From Lycocorax pyrrhopterus obiensis (Eukaryota; Chordata; Aves; Passeriformes; Paradisaeidae), in the NCBI GenBank assembly GCA_014706295.1, contig JACSVZ010000002.1:49936717-50000716 (forward strand): a stretch of 64,000 nucleotides of DNA. Reading direction: 5' to 3'. The notes under the pieces were generated by a model. It saw only the letters and a program-made list of their open reading frames with translations. It was not told the origin of the DNA and did no database searches. Made by a program: the position numbers and the translations under genes. Shown here piece after piece: positions 1 to 15,700 of the stretch (within the stretch, counting starts at the first letter, position 1; every line of letters starts with the position of its first letter).

Positions 1-530
1 AGACTGAATTTATAAATAAAGTTTGGGAAATTCTACTAAGATTTACTTCAATGAGCTTTGCACATACTGGAAGCCAAACACATTGTAAAGAGCAATTAGG
101 AATAAACCAAGCTGTACTTCAGAGACCTAAAATGTCTTCTAGTAGACAGTAAGGGCAGGTCTCCTGTCATCCCACAAAGAATTAAAATGGAATGAGGGGA
201 AAAAACAAAACAAACCCAAAACCTTCTTAACACACCACTTAAGCTTCTTTCAATGACAAAACCATCTGCAGAATTGTGCCAAGAAAAGGTCCAAGAAAAA
301 TTACACTAGAGCTGTGGGAGAATCTGCCAAACATTCACATTTCTTTCCAGTGAACACAAAGACATCTCTGTATTTTTCAGTGATCAAGGAATAAAAGAGT
401 ATCAACGGACATATGACAGAATAACAAGCAAAATAGACTAGAAAGCAAAGTGAGACTTCTAAAGCACTAGAGAGGTAAAAGTATCATTGCTCTCAGTTTA
501 AGAGAAAGGAAAACATGCAAAGTGTTGTAC
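1..530 (-). other. PDCD6IP: PDCD6IP intron 13, partial
   Basis: This AT-rich sequence lies downstream of the GTACAA donor of exon 13 and runs off the left edge. I see no further ALIX exon and no recognisable repeat. Confidence 0.85.
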
Positions 531-779
531 CTGAATGTTTTTGAGAAGTTCTTCCTGCTTTTTTAGGGACTCCTGCACTTTCTGTGTGTAACTTCCATAA
601 ATTCTGTCCAACTCAGTCACAGAGATAGCCTCTTCATTTATAGCACCATCCTGCGCAAGTGCAGTCAGGAATTTGCTTGTCATGTCAAAATTTACAGATT
701 TCAGGTCATTTTCCAGTTGTTCTCTCTCCTTCTTAACTTCATCCAGACTGGCCAGCAAAGTTCTTAAGACATTAACAAC
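531..779 (-). CDS. PDCD6IP: PDCD6IP exon 13 (last in window)
   Basis: This is a 249 nt exon of exactly 83 codons (residues 547-629), phase 0. It runs from VVNVLRTLLASLDEVKKERE to SLKKQEELLKNIQ. It is helical and charged, as expected for a V-domain arm. The acceptor is GTTGCCTAG and the donor TTCAG/GTACAA. The next exons (the family's F676 YPXnL pocket and the PSAP/proline-rich tail) are outside the window. Confidence 0.97.
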
Positions 780-3700
780 CTAGGCAACATAAGTGTCCTA
801 AGTTAGCAGGTTTAGAGGAACTATTGGGGAAGTATAATTAATTAATAACTTGTTTCCATCTTGCACTCCTCACTGATGCTGACAACATTTCTGCATGAGT
901 GAGAAATCCAGACAAAACGTGACCAAAGAAAGATCTTCAAGCATTTCTCAATCTACATTATCTTCTACAGGTTTGCTTTTGCTAATAAGACTGAATTACT
1001 GCAAAATGTTTGGTTTTTTTCAAGCTCATCAGATACCTTCCAATAGGATATTCTAAGATGGCAGCAAAAACCACTGACTTCAAATCATTTCTATGGGAAA
1101 AATAATAATATTGCTGTAGATGCGCCATTAACTTCTTGGAAAGCAAATTGGTGTAATTGCCTAATACTTTAAAATACTGAGCCATGTCTTATGTTGTCCC
1201 AAGAACCCAAGCACTATAACCCACTTCCCTAAATAATAAAAATATTCAAAGACTGCTCCTTTTATAACAGTCAATCAGTCTTGCTGTCCATGGTGATTGA
1301 CTTTGTTCACATTAAATGTAACAAACTATACTCCAGAAGATTTAACACATAAAAGCAACTTCTTTTCCAAATGTTAGTTACCTCTTGTATCAATTGAGAT
1401 AGAAACACCAGCAGCTAAGGATCAGCTTCCACACCAATTCACATAAGTTTACTTTGCTAGACAAAGAGCACTTCTAGTCAAAATAGAGACAGCTTTCATT
1501 GCCTTACCTCACTTCCCTGTAATGTTTTTGCTGGGTTGGCAGAAGGAATGGCTGCGTTGAGTTCTGCCTCTGGCTTACACAGAAGTGCAATGGTATCCCG
1601 GTGAGTCTGATAGCGCTCTTTCACCTGCCCATCTGCTTGCATAGCTTTATTCAAAATATTATGGTAATTGGCTCCCTCTGGGGGCAGAAGGAAAAAAAGG
1701 GAGTTTATATCATTTCAAAACTTGTTTCAGCCAAGTCTTGCACCACAGCAGTTTTTGTGCATTTCAGAAAGTCATCATACATTTTTATGAGCCTGCACAA
1801 TACATAAGACTTTTATATAGAACTTAAACTTCTAAGTTATGTTTAAAATAGTGCATAAACTAGGCACCTATATTAATTCTCCAGTGAAGCATACAAAGGC
1901 ATATGAATGAACACTGGTTTGAGCTACTCTGCAGATTTAAACCTCTGTAACTTTGCAAGACTGAGTCAGTGGTTATCAGTCCCTTGTTAGCTTCAAAAAA
2001 CAACACATTTTAGGCACACAGAAAACATGCTATAGTGATGGTCTTAAGTAGTTTGACTAACTGCTGAGGAAAAAAATAAAGAAACCACCAAATCAAAGAG
2101 ACAACACACTGATGATAAAAAAAAAAAGATGTTAACAAAGAAAAATACACTGAAGTATTTAAGAGGCAATTGCAACCAGATCCTTAGGAGGGCAGCCATT
2201 TTTCATTCCATTTGCTTTCTGAAACTTTAGCATGCACGTACACACCAAGGGTGCAAAAGCAGCAGCAAATTCCCTGCTGTCACATCCTCTCAGCTCCAAG
2301 TAACAGTGCAGACTGCAATCAGGATATTTTGGCATAACCTCACTCAAACTGAATTTGTGTATTTATAGATAATATCAGAGCACTGAAAACTACTTTAATT
2401 TACACTATGGACATCTTTAGAACCCAAAGCATGAAACATGGACTTTACCTGTCCTCAAAGGCTTATAGAGTTCATTGGATGGTGTTCTCTGCCAGCGTTC
2501 CTTGAATTTTGTTCGCAGGTCATTGTCTGTAGTTTCTTCTTCATCTAATAATCTCAGAGACTGCAGGAGTAAAATGTTACATGCATTATAAGCTGTTTTA
2601 AACATAAAGTAGCTTCAAAATATGCAGTTAGTGTAGAAAACAGAAACTGCCTATACATCCTTTATAAATTTAATTTGACAAATAAAAAGCAGGCATGAAA
2701 GGGACAAATCACCCAAATTTCTTTAGAATGTTTTCCCAATGATTCTCCTTCTCCACCAAAAATTTTAAAAAAGAAAATATTTGTAAGGAAACATCCACAT
2801 GTGACAGCACAGTTTTTGTATGGGCTGAACACTTAAATAGCATATTTTGAAAGTGCTATTAAAGTTACAAGCATGTGAATAATTGTGCATTTTTTCTATT
2901 GTCATTTAAAGTGAAGCGTTCAGTGGAGATTTTTTTAAGAATGTTTTAGTGTAGTGGGTTTTGGGCTTACTTCATCTAAAATTTCTTTGTTCCTTTGCAG
3001 CAGTTCAGGCAGATCTTTAATCAGCTGATCAACAGTCTGAATTCCCCCCTGTTCAATCACAGACTTAGACTTGTTCAAAATAGACTGAGGAACAGTATCA
3101 CCAGACACATCTTCAATAGCAGCAGGAAGGTTGAGGGAAGCCAACACACTGAAAAAGTCAACGTGTTAAATAAACAATTTTTTCCTGAAAATAACACTGC
3201 TATCCAAACAAACAATCACACAGTCAATTATAATGGAAATGGAGTGTAATGTACGCCTGAACTGAAATTTCAAACTGAAAACACTAAATATATTCCTGGC
3301 ATACACCTCACTAAAAATATTTTTCAAAGCTCTTAAAAAGCTAAAGAAATCCTAGTCTTTTAGCACTTATAAAACATGGCAAACATTTTAGGTAGTGACT
3401 GGTAGACAGAAGAAACAACTGCCTTAAGTTACATTGTTATGTCTCAGCTTGGTACAATTTTTTTATAGTTATTTATTTTAAAGAACAATTTTTTTTAATG
3501 ACCATTGGAATATGAAAATCCTTGTAGATTAATGGTACTGGAACCTTTTCTGAGCAAGTGCTGGACTCCTAAAAAATGAGTAAAGATGAAGTAAAAATAA
3601 ATACTATTTGTTCTTAATAAGCTTTCAGTTTTAACACCTAGAGAAAAGTAGTTCTAAATCCCCCTGTTATGGTTTCAGTTTGCCAGCCTACCATACAGTA

Positions 3701-6700
3701 ATGAAAAAACACTACTATAATCCGGATATCTGCAGGCTGCAAGGCACCCAGGGCTTAGAGGCTGTGCACAACCCCTCTTGAGAAGCTTAACAAGAAGCCA
3801 TATTTACCCATTTGCCAGATTTGTGGCTTCTCTCATCTGGGCTATTGACCTGTTCACCAGGTCTGCCTTCCTCTGGTTATAAACACTCACAGATTGCTGC
3901 ACTTGCAATGGAACCATCTTCTCAAACAGGTCTGCAATTAAAGTAGTATAAATTACACAAGTTGCACTATGAAAGTAAAAGCACACAAACATCTTCACAG
4001 CTTTTTTATACAGGTTGTACTACAGAGACTGACCTAAACAGTTTAAGATACTGTCTTCCTACTCCCCAAGATGTCTTAAAAGCAAAAATCTATTTTTAAA
4101 GGCCTTTAGATTTCAGTTTTTATGGCTGAAATTGAGTTAGAAATAATTTAAAGACAATATATTTAAACCAATTGTAGGGTTACAAATCAGATTTGCCTTA
4201 AGGCTTCATTTCTAATTTTGTTTCTTTAAAGGAAAAATATGAGAAAGGTAAGAGAGAATAATTTTTTCACAACTCATCTGTACAGCCAACAAACTGAAAT
4301 TTTTCGACTTTATGGGAGACCAGCAACTAGGTTAGTTAACATTGTATAACTTGGTACTGTCCCCTACAGAACTGTTCCTTCTGAAATTAAAAAGATTGGT
4401 TTAATATAGAAAATACAATTACTGAGAAAATCTTAGTAAGATCTTTAAGAGAATTGTACATTTCGGGTAAGAATTTTCAACCTGTGCTTTATTACACTTA
4501 TCATCAAGAACAACAACAACAAACTGGAGAAGAAAAACAGCAGTTTCAAAAACACTGCTATACATGTAATACAATGGAAAAAGTAAATGTTTATTTTTGC
4601 ATGGTACAAATGAACCTTGTCGGCCATGTGTTTCACAAGGTAACAATTACCCTGTGCACTCCACACACTTCGCTTACCAGTGAATTTCTGACTGAGTGGA
4701 ACAACAACAGGAGTAGACTTCACAAGACTGGCTTTTCCAATGGTCTCCAAATCTTTCAGGTCAGGAACCCGGTCATGGTAAATGAAGTCATTGTCTTTTT
4801 TGGCAGCTGTAAGTGCACGGTTGATTTTGTCAACCAGATCTTTAACATTTATATATTCATCATAGCGAGATGCCACTGTTTTGACCAAATCTGCTGCATG
4901 CTAAAAAAATTTAAAATACAGTTAAAACAATAAATTTTCTTTCTCCCTTTCATATATTATGAAGAAAACAGATGAGCATACAAAAAGAAGTTTCAAGCTC
5001 CCTCCTGCACTAAGTTGATAAATGCATAATGGTAACTTTCAAGACGTCAACATGATCATCTTACAGTCTGTCAACTTTCCTGCATATCAATAGATACTCA
5101 GTGCACATGGATCTTCACAATCAGTTGAAGCAGCATTTCACATATTTCTTTTCCAAAAGATCAGGGGACTTGAAGAAAGTAGTTCATTTTAGCCTTTTTT
5201 TTTCTCTACTGTACCTAAAACATGAGACGACCTTATTCATTACAACATCTGTATCTGAGTCCCTCTAGAAACCAGATATAGGGGGGGAAAGCTATGAAGA
5301 CTAAAAAGAGAACTGTTTGCATAATATTTAAAAATTACTCTGATTTAAAGCAAGATATCAGCAAAAGAACTAGGTATAGGTCAGGTCGAATTTTAATGTT
5401 TGGGGGATTTTTAACAACATTATGTAGGAAAATTTATTAACAAATCTGTCATATTAGCTGTACTGAGATATGAAGTCTACGCAAACGTAAAGACAGATTT
5501 AACATGTCAAGCAGTATCAAATTGCCCAAAAATCATTAAAATACATCTTTATAAAAGTTAGAGAGGTAACTGTAAACTTTCATCTTTCCAGCTGATAATA
5601 ATTCAATTCATGTGATAAACATGCTCAGCATTTTCTGAATACATCTCATTCTTAGTTATTTGGATTTCAGAACTCCAACCCAGCTTTTCAGGATTAAAAG
5701 TTTTCCCACATTTTTCAGAGAACAAAGTTACTCACCTGTAACCTCCCAATTTCTTCACCAAATTTCTTCTGTTGTTTTGCCAGGATAGATTGATGATATT
5801 CTGCATTGGCCTGCATAATGCAGTGCTTTGCAGCCAGAACAGGAAACACCTCCTGGAAATAAAAATACTGACCAGGGGAAAGTCCAACCACATTAACCAC
5901 CACAGACAACATGGGATGCAGGAAGAAAAAGGAAGAAGAAAAGGAAATTAGAATCACCCAATTAATAGTTTAGATAGGTTAAAACATTAGAGGTAAATGT
6001 CAGAGACCATGTGGCTTTGCATGGATTGAATCTTTTTTTAATCTGCTGTTGCAAAATTCTTGGTGCCAATTATTTTGGATGAACTATGATTTAAATTCAA
6101 GCCATGAAGTCACAACATTTACTTCAAAGATTAGAAATGCATGCATGTATTAGGAAGGACAGTCGCAAGAACACATCCAAATACCCCCAAGACAAAGCCA
6201 GGACAGTGTTCTTAAGAAATGGAGGTGGGTCGAAAGATAGATCTGCTAGGGTTTTTGTGGTTTGATTGTTTTATAATTAAACAAAGTAATTACACTTAAA
6301 ACAGCAGGAAGCAGGCCTATCAAGAAAGTAACTACTATTATGAAAGGAATGAACAAAGAAAGAAGACCAGTAACTATTGACATGGAAAGCAACTTAAAAG
6401 TCATTTTTAGCCTTTTTGTATAAATGCACTTATCTTTGCAGGTGTACCAACCAAGACACGAAGAAAACATGCTGCAGCACACAGTACAGACATGGTCTTG
6501 GAGCAAGGATTTGGCCTTACTGTTTTATTTCTAAAATCAAGGAGCACTGGAAAACCAGAGTGATGTTTTAAAGACCTCAGTATACAAAGACCTGCTTCTT
6601 CACATTTGTGCAAACTTGCTGCTCCCCCAGCGATGAAAAAATAAAATTTAAAAAAAAGGGTAAATTTGGAAGACAAAGCTGTCTGGAAGGCCTTGCAACT

Positions 6701-9700
6701 GGAGTTCGATGCATCCAATCAACCTCAATGTCACACACCTAAACATGTAACTGTTCTCAGAGATGGTATTAACCAGCAAACCTTATTGTGTTCTTTCAAA
6801 TAATCACTTGACACACAACTTTGTAATTGGAACGAGGAGCAGATCTACAGCTTAGAAAGGTACACAATAACAAAAGATGAAGCAATGGCTTTATTATATC
6901 TCATTGCCTGTCAAAAATCATCATGAACATAACACCTACATAAGAAACATTCAAGGAACATGAGAAAGATCCTTCTACCTCTTCCAAAGCCAACAGCCTT
7001 CAAATGAACAGTCAAGATTAAATTGGGATATTTTACAAGTATCATGATTGTTTTGGGGTAGTGTAAGAGAAGGCAGGCAGAAGGACAGAAGACACACACT
7101 GACTTCCAGTCACATTTTTCCCTAACAGGTGAGCGAACAGTACCTCTGTACTCATGCTGTACTCAACATGAGAGCAAATTTCACATGAAAACACTGAAAC
7201 TAGAAGCCAATTAGGCCCAAACAGAACGTGTTAGCTTGAAAACAGATTTAGTAAGGCATTAAGTTCTAAGAATGCATCCCTAAATAACACCATAAACACT
7301 TCAAGTTCACTTTAATGAAATACATTACAAATAAATGCATTTCATGTAATAAGATTTCACTTATTAAAAAAACCCCACACTCTTTTGCCCCCTCGATTCT
7401 TCACTGTTTTTCAAATTACAGGCTCATTTCCCTTAAAAGCAGCAATATGCCAATTTTTCTTGAGGACATATATTTTAAGTGTATTTCAACAAATACATTG
7501 TAAATAATAAGTTATTCACAATAACAACAGATCCCACATTATTTCCATGAGTTACTAACCTTGGGCAAAGTATCTTTATACTGACACTGTTTGTAAGCAT
7601 CACCATAGTAGTCTGCAGCTTGATTTGCTAGTTTGGCTATGATACCATCTTTCATTTTATCTGTGGGGAGCAAGAGAATAAACAAAGAACAATTAAGATC
7701 ATCATCAGTTTTTACAACTTAACAGGTGATTATTTCAGCTTCAAAGAGCAAAAACTGCATTTTAAGGGTACAGCTTTACATCATAGCTCAAAGGTGGGAT
7801 CCCATTCTTCCCTCTTGACATCCAGCAGCGGTTTCCAGAATTTCTCCTTCAATCATGACACCAAAGATTACGTCAGTTGTACAAGAAATCTTTTGGCAGC
7901 TGCAAGCATCTATGCAGGATTAAGAGTAATGCTTTACCTCAAACCAACGGCAAGCTGCCAATAAAAGCCACAACAATCGCACTCACAACTCTGGCAGCTT
8001 GCTCCCAGTCCTTCCTTGTGCCAGCACAAGCACTTCTGCAGCCATAGTCAAAGAATTTAGCTGAAATCTACTTAGCAAAATAGATTTTATTTTCAGTGGG
8101 ATCTGTTCCTAACCCAGTTCCATGTCAGGACTCTGAAAAACTGCAACAGAGGAGAAGGGACTGGTCCTTTCCATTGCAGTCCACACCACTGTTAGCTTAC
8201 AGCAAATATAGAAACACCATTCCTGGACATAAATAACCACAGCTCCTAAAAGTCATATCCACTACTTCCTATCAGTGTATGTGCCTATCTGCAGTGGTAT
8301 CCCCTGCCTCACAACCGCACCCTGTTCCTGAAGCCAAAACTGCTAGAATAGGAACATTCTGCAACTCTGTATCTCCTTTTATAAAGGAGATATGCACTAT
8401 TGGTAGTGCAGGCCAGAGGTTATTTTTACCTCCTTTTATAAAGGAGATAACCTCCTGCCTGCACTAGCAATTCAGCCTCCCAAGAGAAGGCAGGCAATCA
8501 ATGCAAACACTGGCTGCCCACTCTAAATAGCTGCCCTCACAAACAAGCACCCTCTGACTCAAGCAACTCTTAGGTGCTGACACACTGGTAAGTCCAGAGT
8601 CATGCTATGGGGAGATTAGGAATTGTGCAGAGAATGCTTAACTGCCAAAATTCAACCAAAAGAATTCCCAAGTGGTCTGCTCATACCAGCATATTTGCAC
8701 ACCAATCTACAACATTTCAGACATGAGTCGTGATGTAATATATTTAGCTTCTATGAGGTAAATATGTTTGAGGTACACCAGAAAGATCTTTTCACTGTGG
8801 AACAGGATTTAGAGGACTGGGAGAAAGGAGCTTATGAGATCTATCGCCTTACTTCTTTGCTAGAATGTTCCTGTCTGGTGCACTACATATTTAAGAAAAC
8901 CAAACCACACAAAAAACCTGAATAAATTTTCTTTCTACCCCACCAAGTGTGCAGTAGTTGCATCTTCCTTCCTGCAGCTGGAGAATTAAGAAAGGAAAAA
9001 ATACTGGCATATTAACTACATTTCCATTAAAAAAGAAAATGTTAGAGGAGACTCATTTGTCCATGCAGACAACTCAGAACATCTTGCACCATCAGAAGCT
9101 TTAGTTTTTACTCAGATATCTTTAAAATATTGCAGCTACAATGTAAGCCTTGATTCAGAACAGCAATCGTGCAGACTTAAAGACGCTTAAAGAAAACATT
9201 AGTAAAGGCTCAGAAATTAAAGAACTGGTCTGTAGCTATGTAATGAACTTAGATGTGACTGATCAATTTGGCTTTTTATGTCCACTTGTGCTTTCTTTCA
9301 ACTTCTAAATAAACTCAGTTCTATCAGAAATACCATTACAGCTGGTAAGCTGATAAATGGACTATCTCACATGAGAGAAAACCCAGAAAATTCCAAGTAA
9401 GGTAAATAGCCAATGCAGCAAGAAGTTTAATTTCTATTTTGAGATCTAACTTTGAAGGATTTAAGCTTGAAAAATAGGTTTTTGAAGTTAATCATGTTGT
9501 CAAATATGATTCTTCACAAAATATCTTTGCCCCCATGGAAAAGAACCTAAATCCAGCAAAATCTACAGCCTTCATAATCAGATGATTATTAACCTTATTG
9601 TCCTTCAAACACTGTCAGACTGGTGGTCTTAGGAGTAATCACAAGAATCTTCAGTTCACTGGGCACATGTGGGGTTTTGATTAGCCTTGTTTTGTCTTTT

Positions 9701-12700
9701 TCATGTTTTGGAAAAGAAGAAATCGAGAAGGTGACAATCTATTTGTCATGCAAAATGAGGGAAGCAGCTGCTCTGTTCCTGAAGGAAACATTTCAGGCAT
9801 TTGTTATACAAATTTATTTCAAAGCAATGTCCAAACAGCCAGAGACTAAAATACAGCTACCAGCATGATAAAGAACAAACATAATTTATCAGTTGGCTGA
9901 AGGACAACAGTTTCTTGTTGACATTCTCCTCAAGGCAGAAAGGCTACAAGAATTTTCAGGGATCTTCCCTGGGAAGACAAGAAACATCCCACATAAGATA
10001 ACCCATGTCTTCCTCCAAAGTATTCCAAATTATGTCAGGAGAGAGAGCCATTTGTGGGCAATCACATATGACCTCTATGTCCTTAGTTCTACTTTTAGAT
10101 ATCTGTAACTTCTTGATGCACAACTTTTTCTGAACAAAGAGAGGAGAGCAGAAGACTAAGAAATTTTGTATCAAAGACAGTACCATTCCACAGAGAATTT
10201 CTTTGAAGCATAAGTTCTCTAATAGTTGTATTAAGATAGCCAGACTTTGAATGAGTATTTCACAATCAACCCTTAAAAACTAGTGAAATAATTTTTTGTT
10301 CTACCTGCAAAATTTCCCTCTCCAAGATCAACTGGGCATTCTAAAAGGCTTAGTCAAAGAGTTCCTCTGTTAAAAGCAGGAGCAACAAAACAATTTGTTT
10401 CCCTTCAACTCTTAGGAAATTTCCTTTGTTTCTAGCACAGTCATTTCTTTCTAAATTCTCATGAAATCACACCCTAGACAGAGAAGGAGGGGCGTACTTG
10501 CAAAATCCCTTATGCACCATTTTTAGTACTCTCAGTTCTTTCAGAGAATGTCTTTTGTTTTCAAGGGGGATGTGGAAAAAATATAATCCAGCAATATCCT
10601 TTGTAAAGATGAAGACTAATGGTTTTGGACATAAAAAGGCAGAGAGGAGAACTGCATTGTCAGGTGAACCTTAGACAAATTCTCACAGGACATCTGTATT
10701 TTGTGTCTAATGACAAGCAAGGAGCATGGGGAGAATCAGTAAAGGCACACAAAAACTTCTGAAACACCCTTTACAGGCTCTTAGTAACTTAAAACACTTC
10801 CAAGTTTTTGTGGAAGTTGTAACATACACTTAAATATACAAGCCAAAAATGAAAATATACCTCTCGTCGCTTTCAAAAAAAAGACTTCTTGGGCTTGAGC
10901 CAGCATAATAAGACTGAGTGTCCCAACTGTGTCTGGAGAGATGTCCACTGTAGGTTCTCGATTCAAGGCTGACAAAACTGTGTCTTTAATGTGTTGAAAA
11001 GCACCACTAGCAAACTAAGTAAAACAAAGTAATATATTATCATCCATTTTTTATACACATTTTCTCACTAACAAATATAACATATATATATATAAAAATA
11101 CAAAAAAAAAGTTTCTTTGGTGCATGGTCTCTCATTTATTGTTTAGCCACTAAACACAACTTCTTGTTACCTCTTGTTCTTGTAGCCACGTACAATGACA
11201 CACTTATCATGACAAACTATAAATAATGGTATACTGGTTATACCTAACAGCCTAAGATTTTAATGCATTCCAGAAAGAAGAAAGGGATTATTACTGTATA
11301 ACTTGTGAAAATTGAAATTTATACTAGCTAAAATTTTTAAGTCTTAAGTTGAAGGTTTAGTTACCAACTTGCTTGAGGGAAGGAGTATGGGGAACTGTAT
11401 AGAATTATATCCTCCAAATCTGATAAACAAATATGAGACAAGATCAGACACACAGCCAATCCATCTTTGCAGTTAAGAGCAGGAAAGTATGTACATATAT
11501 ATGTATGTAGTTTTAAAATTGAGAGATACTTGTTTGATGTTTAAAGAATACAAATTCTAAATTTGTAAGCAGAACCAGGGAGCCTCTGTACCTGATAGTG
11601 CTTAGCTGCAGCTTTTAGTCCTTCATCATTATCCAGATTCTGTTCTGCTGCAATCTGGCTTGCCAATGCTCCACAGTTGAACAAAACACAGGTCTTCTCA
11701 TATCCCAAACTTGCCAGAGCTGCAGGCAAGACAAACAGTTAGTCAGACTGTTAAGAAAATAAACTTCAGTTCTCTAGCATCCTACAGATGAGGCCAACAC
11801 TACAATTACCAGTACAGGTATCAACAGTTTCAAGTAAAAACAAACAAACAAACAAACAAAACCCCAACCTTAATGAACTTTTCAAGTCAAAGTCATCTTC
11901 ATTCTGAAGCTTTTACAAAGTCTAATTTAGTACTACCACAAAATGTTTCCATGTGAGAAACTACAGAAAGCGACACAAAGCATAAAAGCAGTAGCATGAA
12001 AACGTATACAAAATAATTCCAAAGTCTTTCTAACTTGCGGCTCTTTGGCTCTTGAAGCATTACCAAGAGGTCATCTGAAATATGAACTTGCACAGATTAA
12101 TCACTTTGCAATAACTGACCAATTGCAAAGACTTTTACGTGTTCTGTTTTCTATCTATTGAAATATAGGGAATTTTTCACTTTTAAAGCTATTGTTTCAG
12201 GCTGAAAATGCTGACAAATATCTTCATTATACATGTACTGAAACAAGTAGGGATTTATTTAATTAAAACGAGCTCACTAGACAACAGCGCAGACTGCCTG
12301 GAAGCGACTTCTGCAGTACTTCATAGCTCCAGAGGATGGAGCCCACACTTCTAGAACCAGAAATACCTGAACAGGAACCATTTTGAATATTAATTGCTTT
12401 CAAAAGGTTATTTGCCCTGTGCAAGTGCTTGAAAAAAACAAATACTGCAGATATTAGTCTCCTACTAGTGTCAAAAAGTGTCTAGACTGTCCTCTTGGAG
12501 AACACAGAAGTTACAACTAGTGAATTTTCAATTTCACAAACCTAGGTACAGTCATCCTTAAAACATGAAGGTACTAAAGATGTGTATTTGTTTCATTTCA
12601 CTGACATTCAGCCTCCTAAAACAGCTACATATTTATCTAACACATCTCTGAAGCTTGTATGTTAATGTTCACTAACCGGCACTAAGTTTTCAGACAAGCC

Positions 12701-15700
12701 AGCCTAAATCTAACATGCCATTTTCCCCATTTGTTTCCAAGTGAATTACACTGTCACAGTCACTATTTTGTCAAGAGAATATTAATTTATCTAGATAATC
12801 TCCCTTCTATAAGTTTATTTTCCAGAATTTTTCTAAAAATAAGATCTCGAACTCAGACAAAAGTCGTTTAGTCTTTGAAAAGACTAAATCACAAGAGGGG
12901 AAAGAAAATATGGCTTTAAAGCTTCTGAAGTGCAGAATTACTCTATACTCTGAACTGCACCTCAAGCGTGATTTACTATAGCAATACAGATTTTCTACGG
13001 ACTCACTTGTTTATGGCACTACCTATTAACTTAGCCAGCATATTTCAGATTACATGCCATGCTGTGAACTCAGTCACTTTTCAAGCAGTCACTTGAAAGC
13101 AGTATCTGTCAGCTACCACTGTGATACAGACTTGGGATCCAGGGGAAGCTGGGAAGCAAACAGTTCGGCACAAGAGCAGAACTCTCAAGTCGCATCCCTA
13201 CATCTTGTTGCCACGGAAGTCTCAGGAGTTTTACACTGAATTTCTGTCTGGAGACTTCTCTTAGCAGTTAAGAGAAATTTTGCTCCCTTGATTACTGATA
13301 GCTTTGCTTTACACTCAGAAACTTCACCACCAATTCTGATCTCCTTTTGTTGATTTCTTTCCACCAAGATCTGCTTTAAAGTTTCAAAATGACCCTTATC
13401 CCACTGCTTGTTAACTGAGCATTACTCACATCTCAGTTAAGAACTTCTTTGATATTTGACATAGACTGCTACGTAAATCTCTGGTCATCAACCTCACAGA
13501 TTATTTAGACTAGTATATAATTAACCCGCAGACAAGCAAGCTTCCTCAAGCGGCAGTAACACCACATTTATTCAAATTCTTACAGTAATCATCATTGTCA
13601 TGGTTACTGATTTTTTTTCTCACAATTATTACAGATCTCTGGTGATTCACAGACTATGTTTACATCATAACTAAATATTCTGAACTTTACTATGAAACTG
13701 ATTCAATCCTCATTAAATGTTAGCCCCAAAGAAGAAAGAACAAACCAAATTCTGAGAGAAAAAAAAAAAACCCCAGAGCATCTTCAGGAAGGTCTCTGAT
13801 TATCCAGGACTTCTTATAACAGTTGGAACAGAAAGCAAGGATCACCTGAGCATGTGGTGTACTGTTACACATAGAGTTATATACATACATATACATGTTA
13901 TATATATACATAACAAGCACAGCTGTTAGCATGTGTATTCAGAACACACAAAACTGCAGACTTCCAGCAGTTGCTAACAGAGAGCTGTATAAAGGAGGCA
14001 AAAACTTTCCTAAAAACAGAGTAAGGTTCAAACATTTTCTTCAGGCTTTGTCTGGAACTTCAAAATTGCAATGGTCATCTTGCAACACTAATCATGATGA
14101 ACATTTAGGTATAAATAGAAATACTAAAGAATGATGACACACGACTGAACCGCTCCTCACTTACTCAAAAGGATTTAGTCTTACTTCTCTATTGGCAAGT
14201 GTCCCAAATCCATTTCATGACCCTGAATTTGTAGTGCAGAATTGTCCCTATATGACTAAAATAAATCAGACTCACTTATTATGTTTTCAGGGAAAAAATA
14301 CAATTTTTTTTCTTTTCAAGTGCTCAAATCTGTAGGAAAATATTTTAAAAAGAAGACATAGAAGGGTAATTTCTGAGCACAGGCAAATAATTCTATTCTC
14401 TTGAACAAAATGTGGTATCAAGACTAGGTTACTGAAGCCAGCTACCATCACTCCCCTTCTGGAGGGGACTCACTCATAAGCACACTTCATAATGATCTTA
14501 CTCATTTAGAACAGGAAGAGCTGCATTACCCAAAATCTACTGAATCTTAATATTAACATGAATCATTTCGATTAGTATCAACTGAAGTTATTCCCAGAAA
14601 AAAATCTGAGAAGCAGACAGTATAACTACTATCAGACTGCACATCTATTTTTGCTTCTGGAAATCTAATATTAAATCTCAATTTTATAAAAATTCTTTGC
14701 ATGGTGCTTATTTGTTCATTATCAATGTTGAAGTGATTAATTTGTTACCAATATAGTTGAACTCATTTGAAAGCTATGTTGAGAATGCTAGAAGGACTAT
14801 TAATTCCACTATGTAAAAATATTCTCAATGTTTAGTATCATTAATACTTGGTTTTTTGGTACATTCACATACCGAGTTTGGCAGATCCTCCAAAAAGTGA
14901 TCCTTTATCAAAAGCATCTTTCCACGTAAATGTTACACAGACCTGGAAGTTGTGAAAAAGAAAGATCTTTACTCCTAAAATCAAACATGAAATCTTCTTA
15001 AAACATGCCAAATTTATGTATTTAGCCCTTATATTCTAATTGCATAAAATCTTTCATTCACTTGCAACATTACAAACATTCTGAAAGTTTCAGGAAATCA
15101 TCAAGAGGTATTCAAAACAAAAATTATTCTACCTTTTTTCCTTCCTGTTAGGTAGCTCAAAACATTTTAAGTAGACAAGACAGGAATTCTCAGAATTATC
15201 TTTTAGCACTGTTCCTATTCTGAGCAACAGATAAATTTGTTTCCAAACAAGATATTCCTCTCCCAATAAGTCTGATGGGTTGGTATAATTAGAGTTTAAT
15301 GAAACCACTCAACCAGGCAGCTTCCAATGTGCCAAATTGCCACCGTATTCGGATCTGTTGTGCAACGCCAAAATCCACTCGCTGTTATGAGTGAATTCAA
15401 TAGCAGCATTATCAGGAAATACCCTCAGGAAAGAGAATGCCGGTAGAAACAATATGTTTTATTTATACTTCCAGCATATACTTCAGAGGCAATGCAAATA
15501 CTTTACAGAATCTGCTTTCAATTTCCACTATTTGATTCCTTATTCAGCTGATCAAGTAATTGTAGGCAACTGGTATCAAACCAGAAAAGATGGCAGACTT
15601 CCTCAGTTTGAAGTGCTTGGGGAGAATTACTTCAGAAAGAGCAACAGTACTGCTTGATAGTGTATTTTCCTCTAGCAGCAGTGCTAGTGCAAGGTGTTCT

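Noticed and set aside
4419..4677. Extension of PDCD6IP exon 8 into the intron
   Set aside because: Homology to ALIX stops at SQKFT, a good GTAAGC donor follows, and exon 9 continues the protein in phase.
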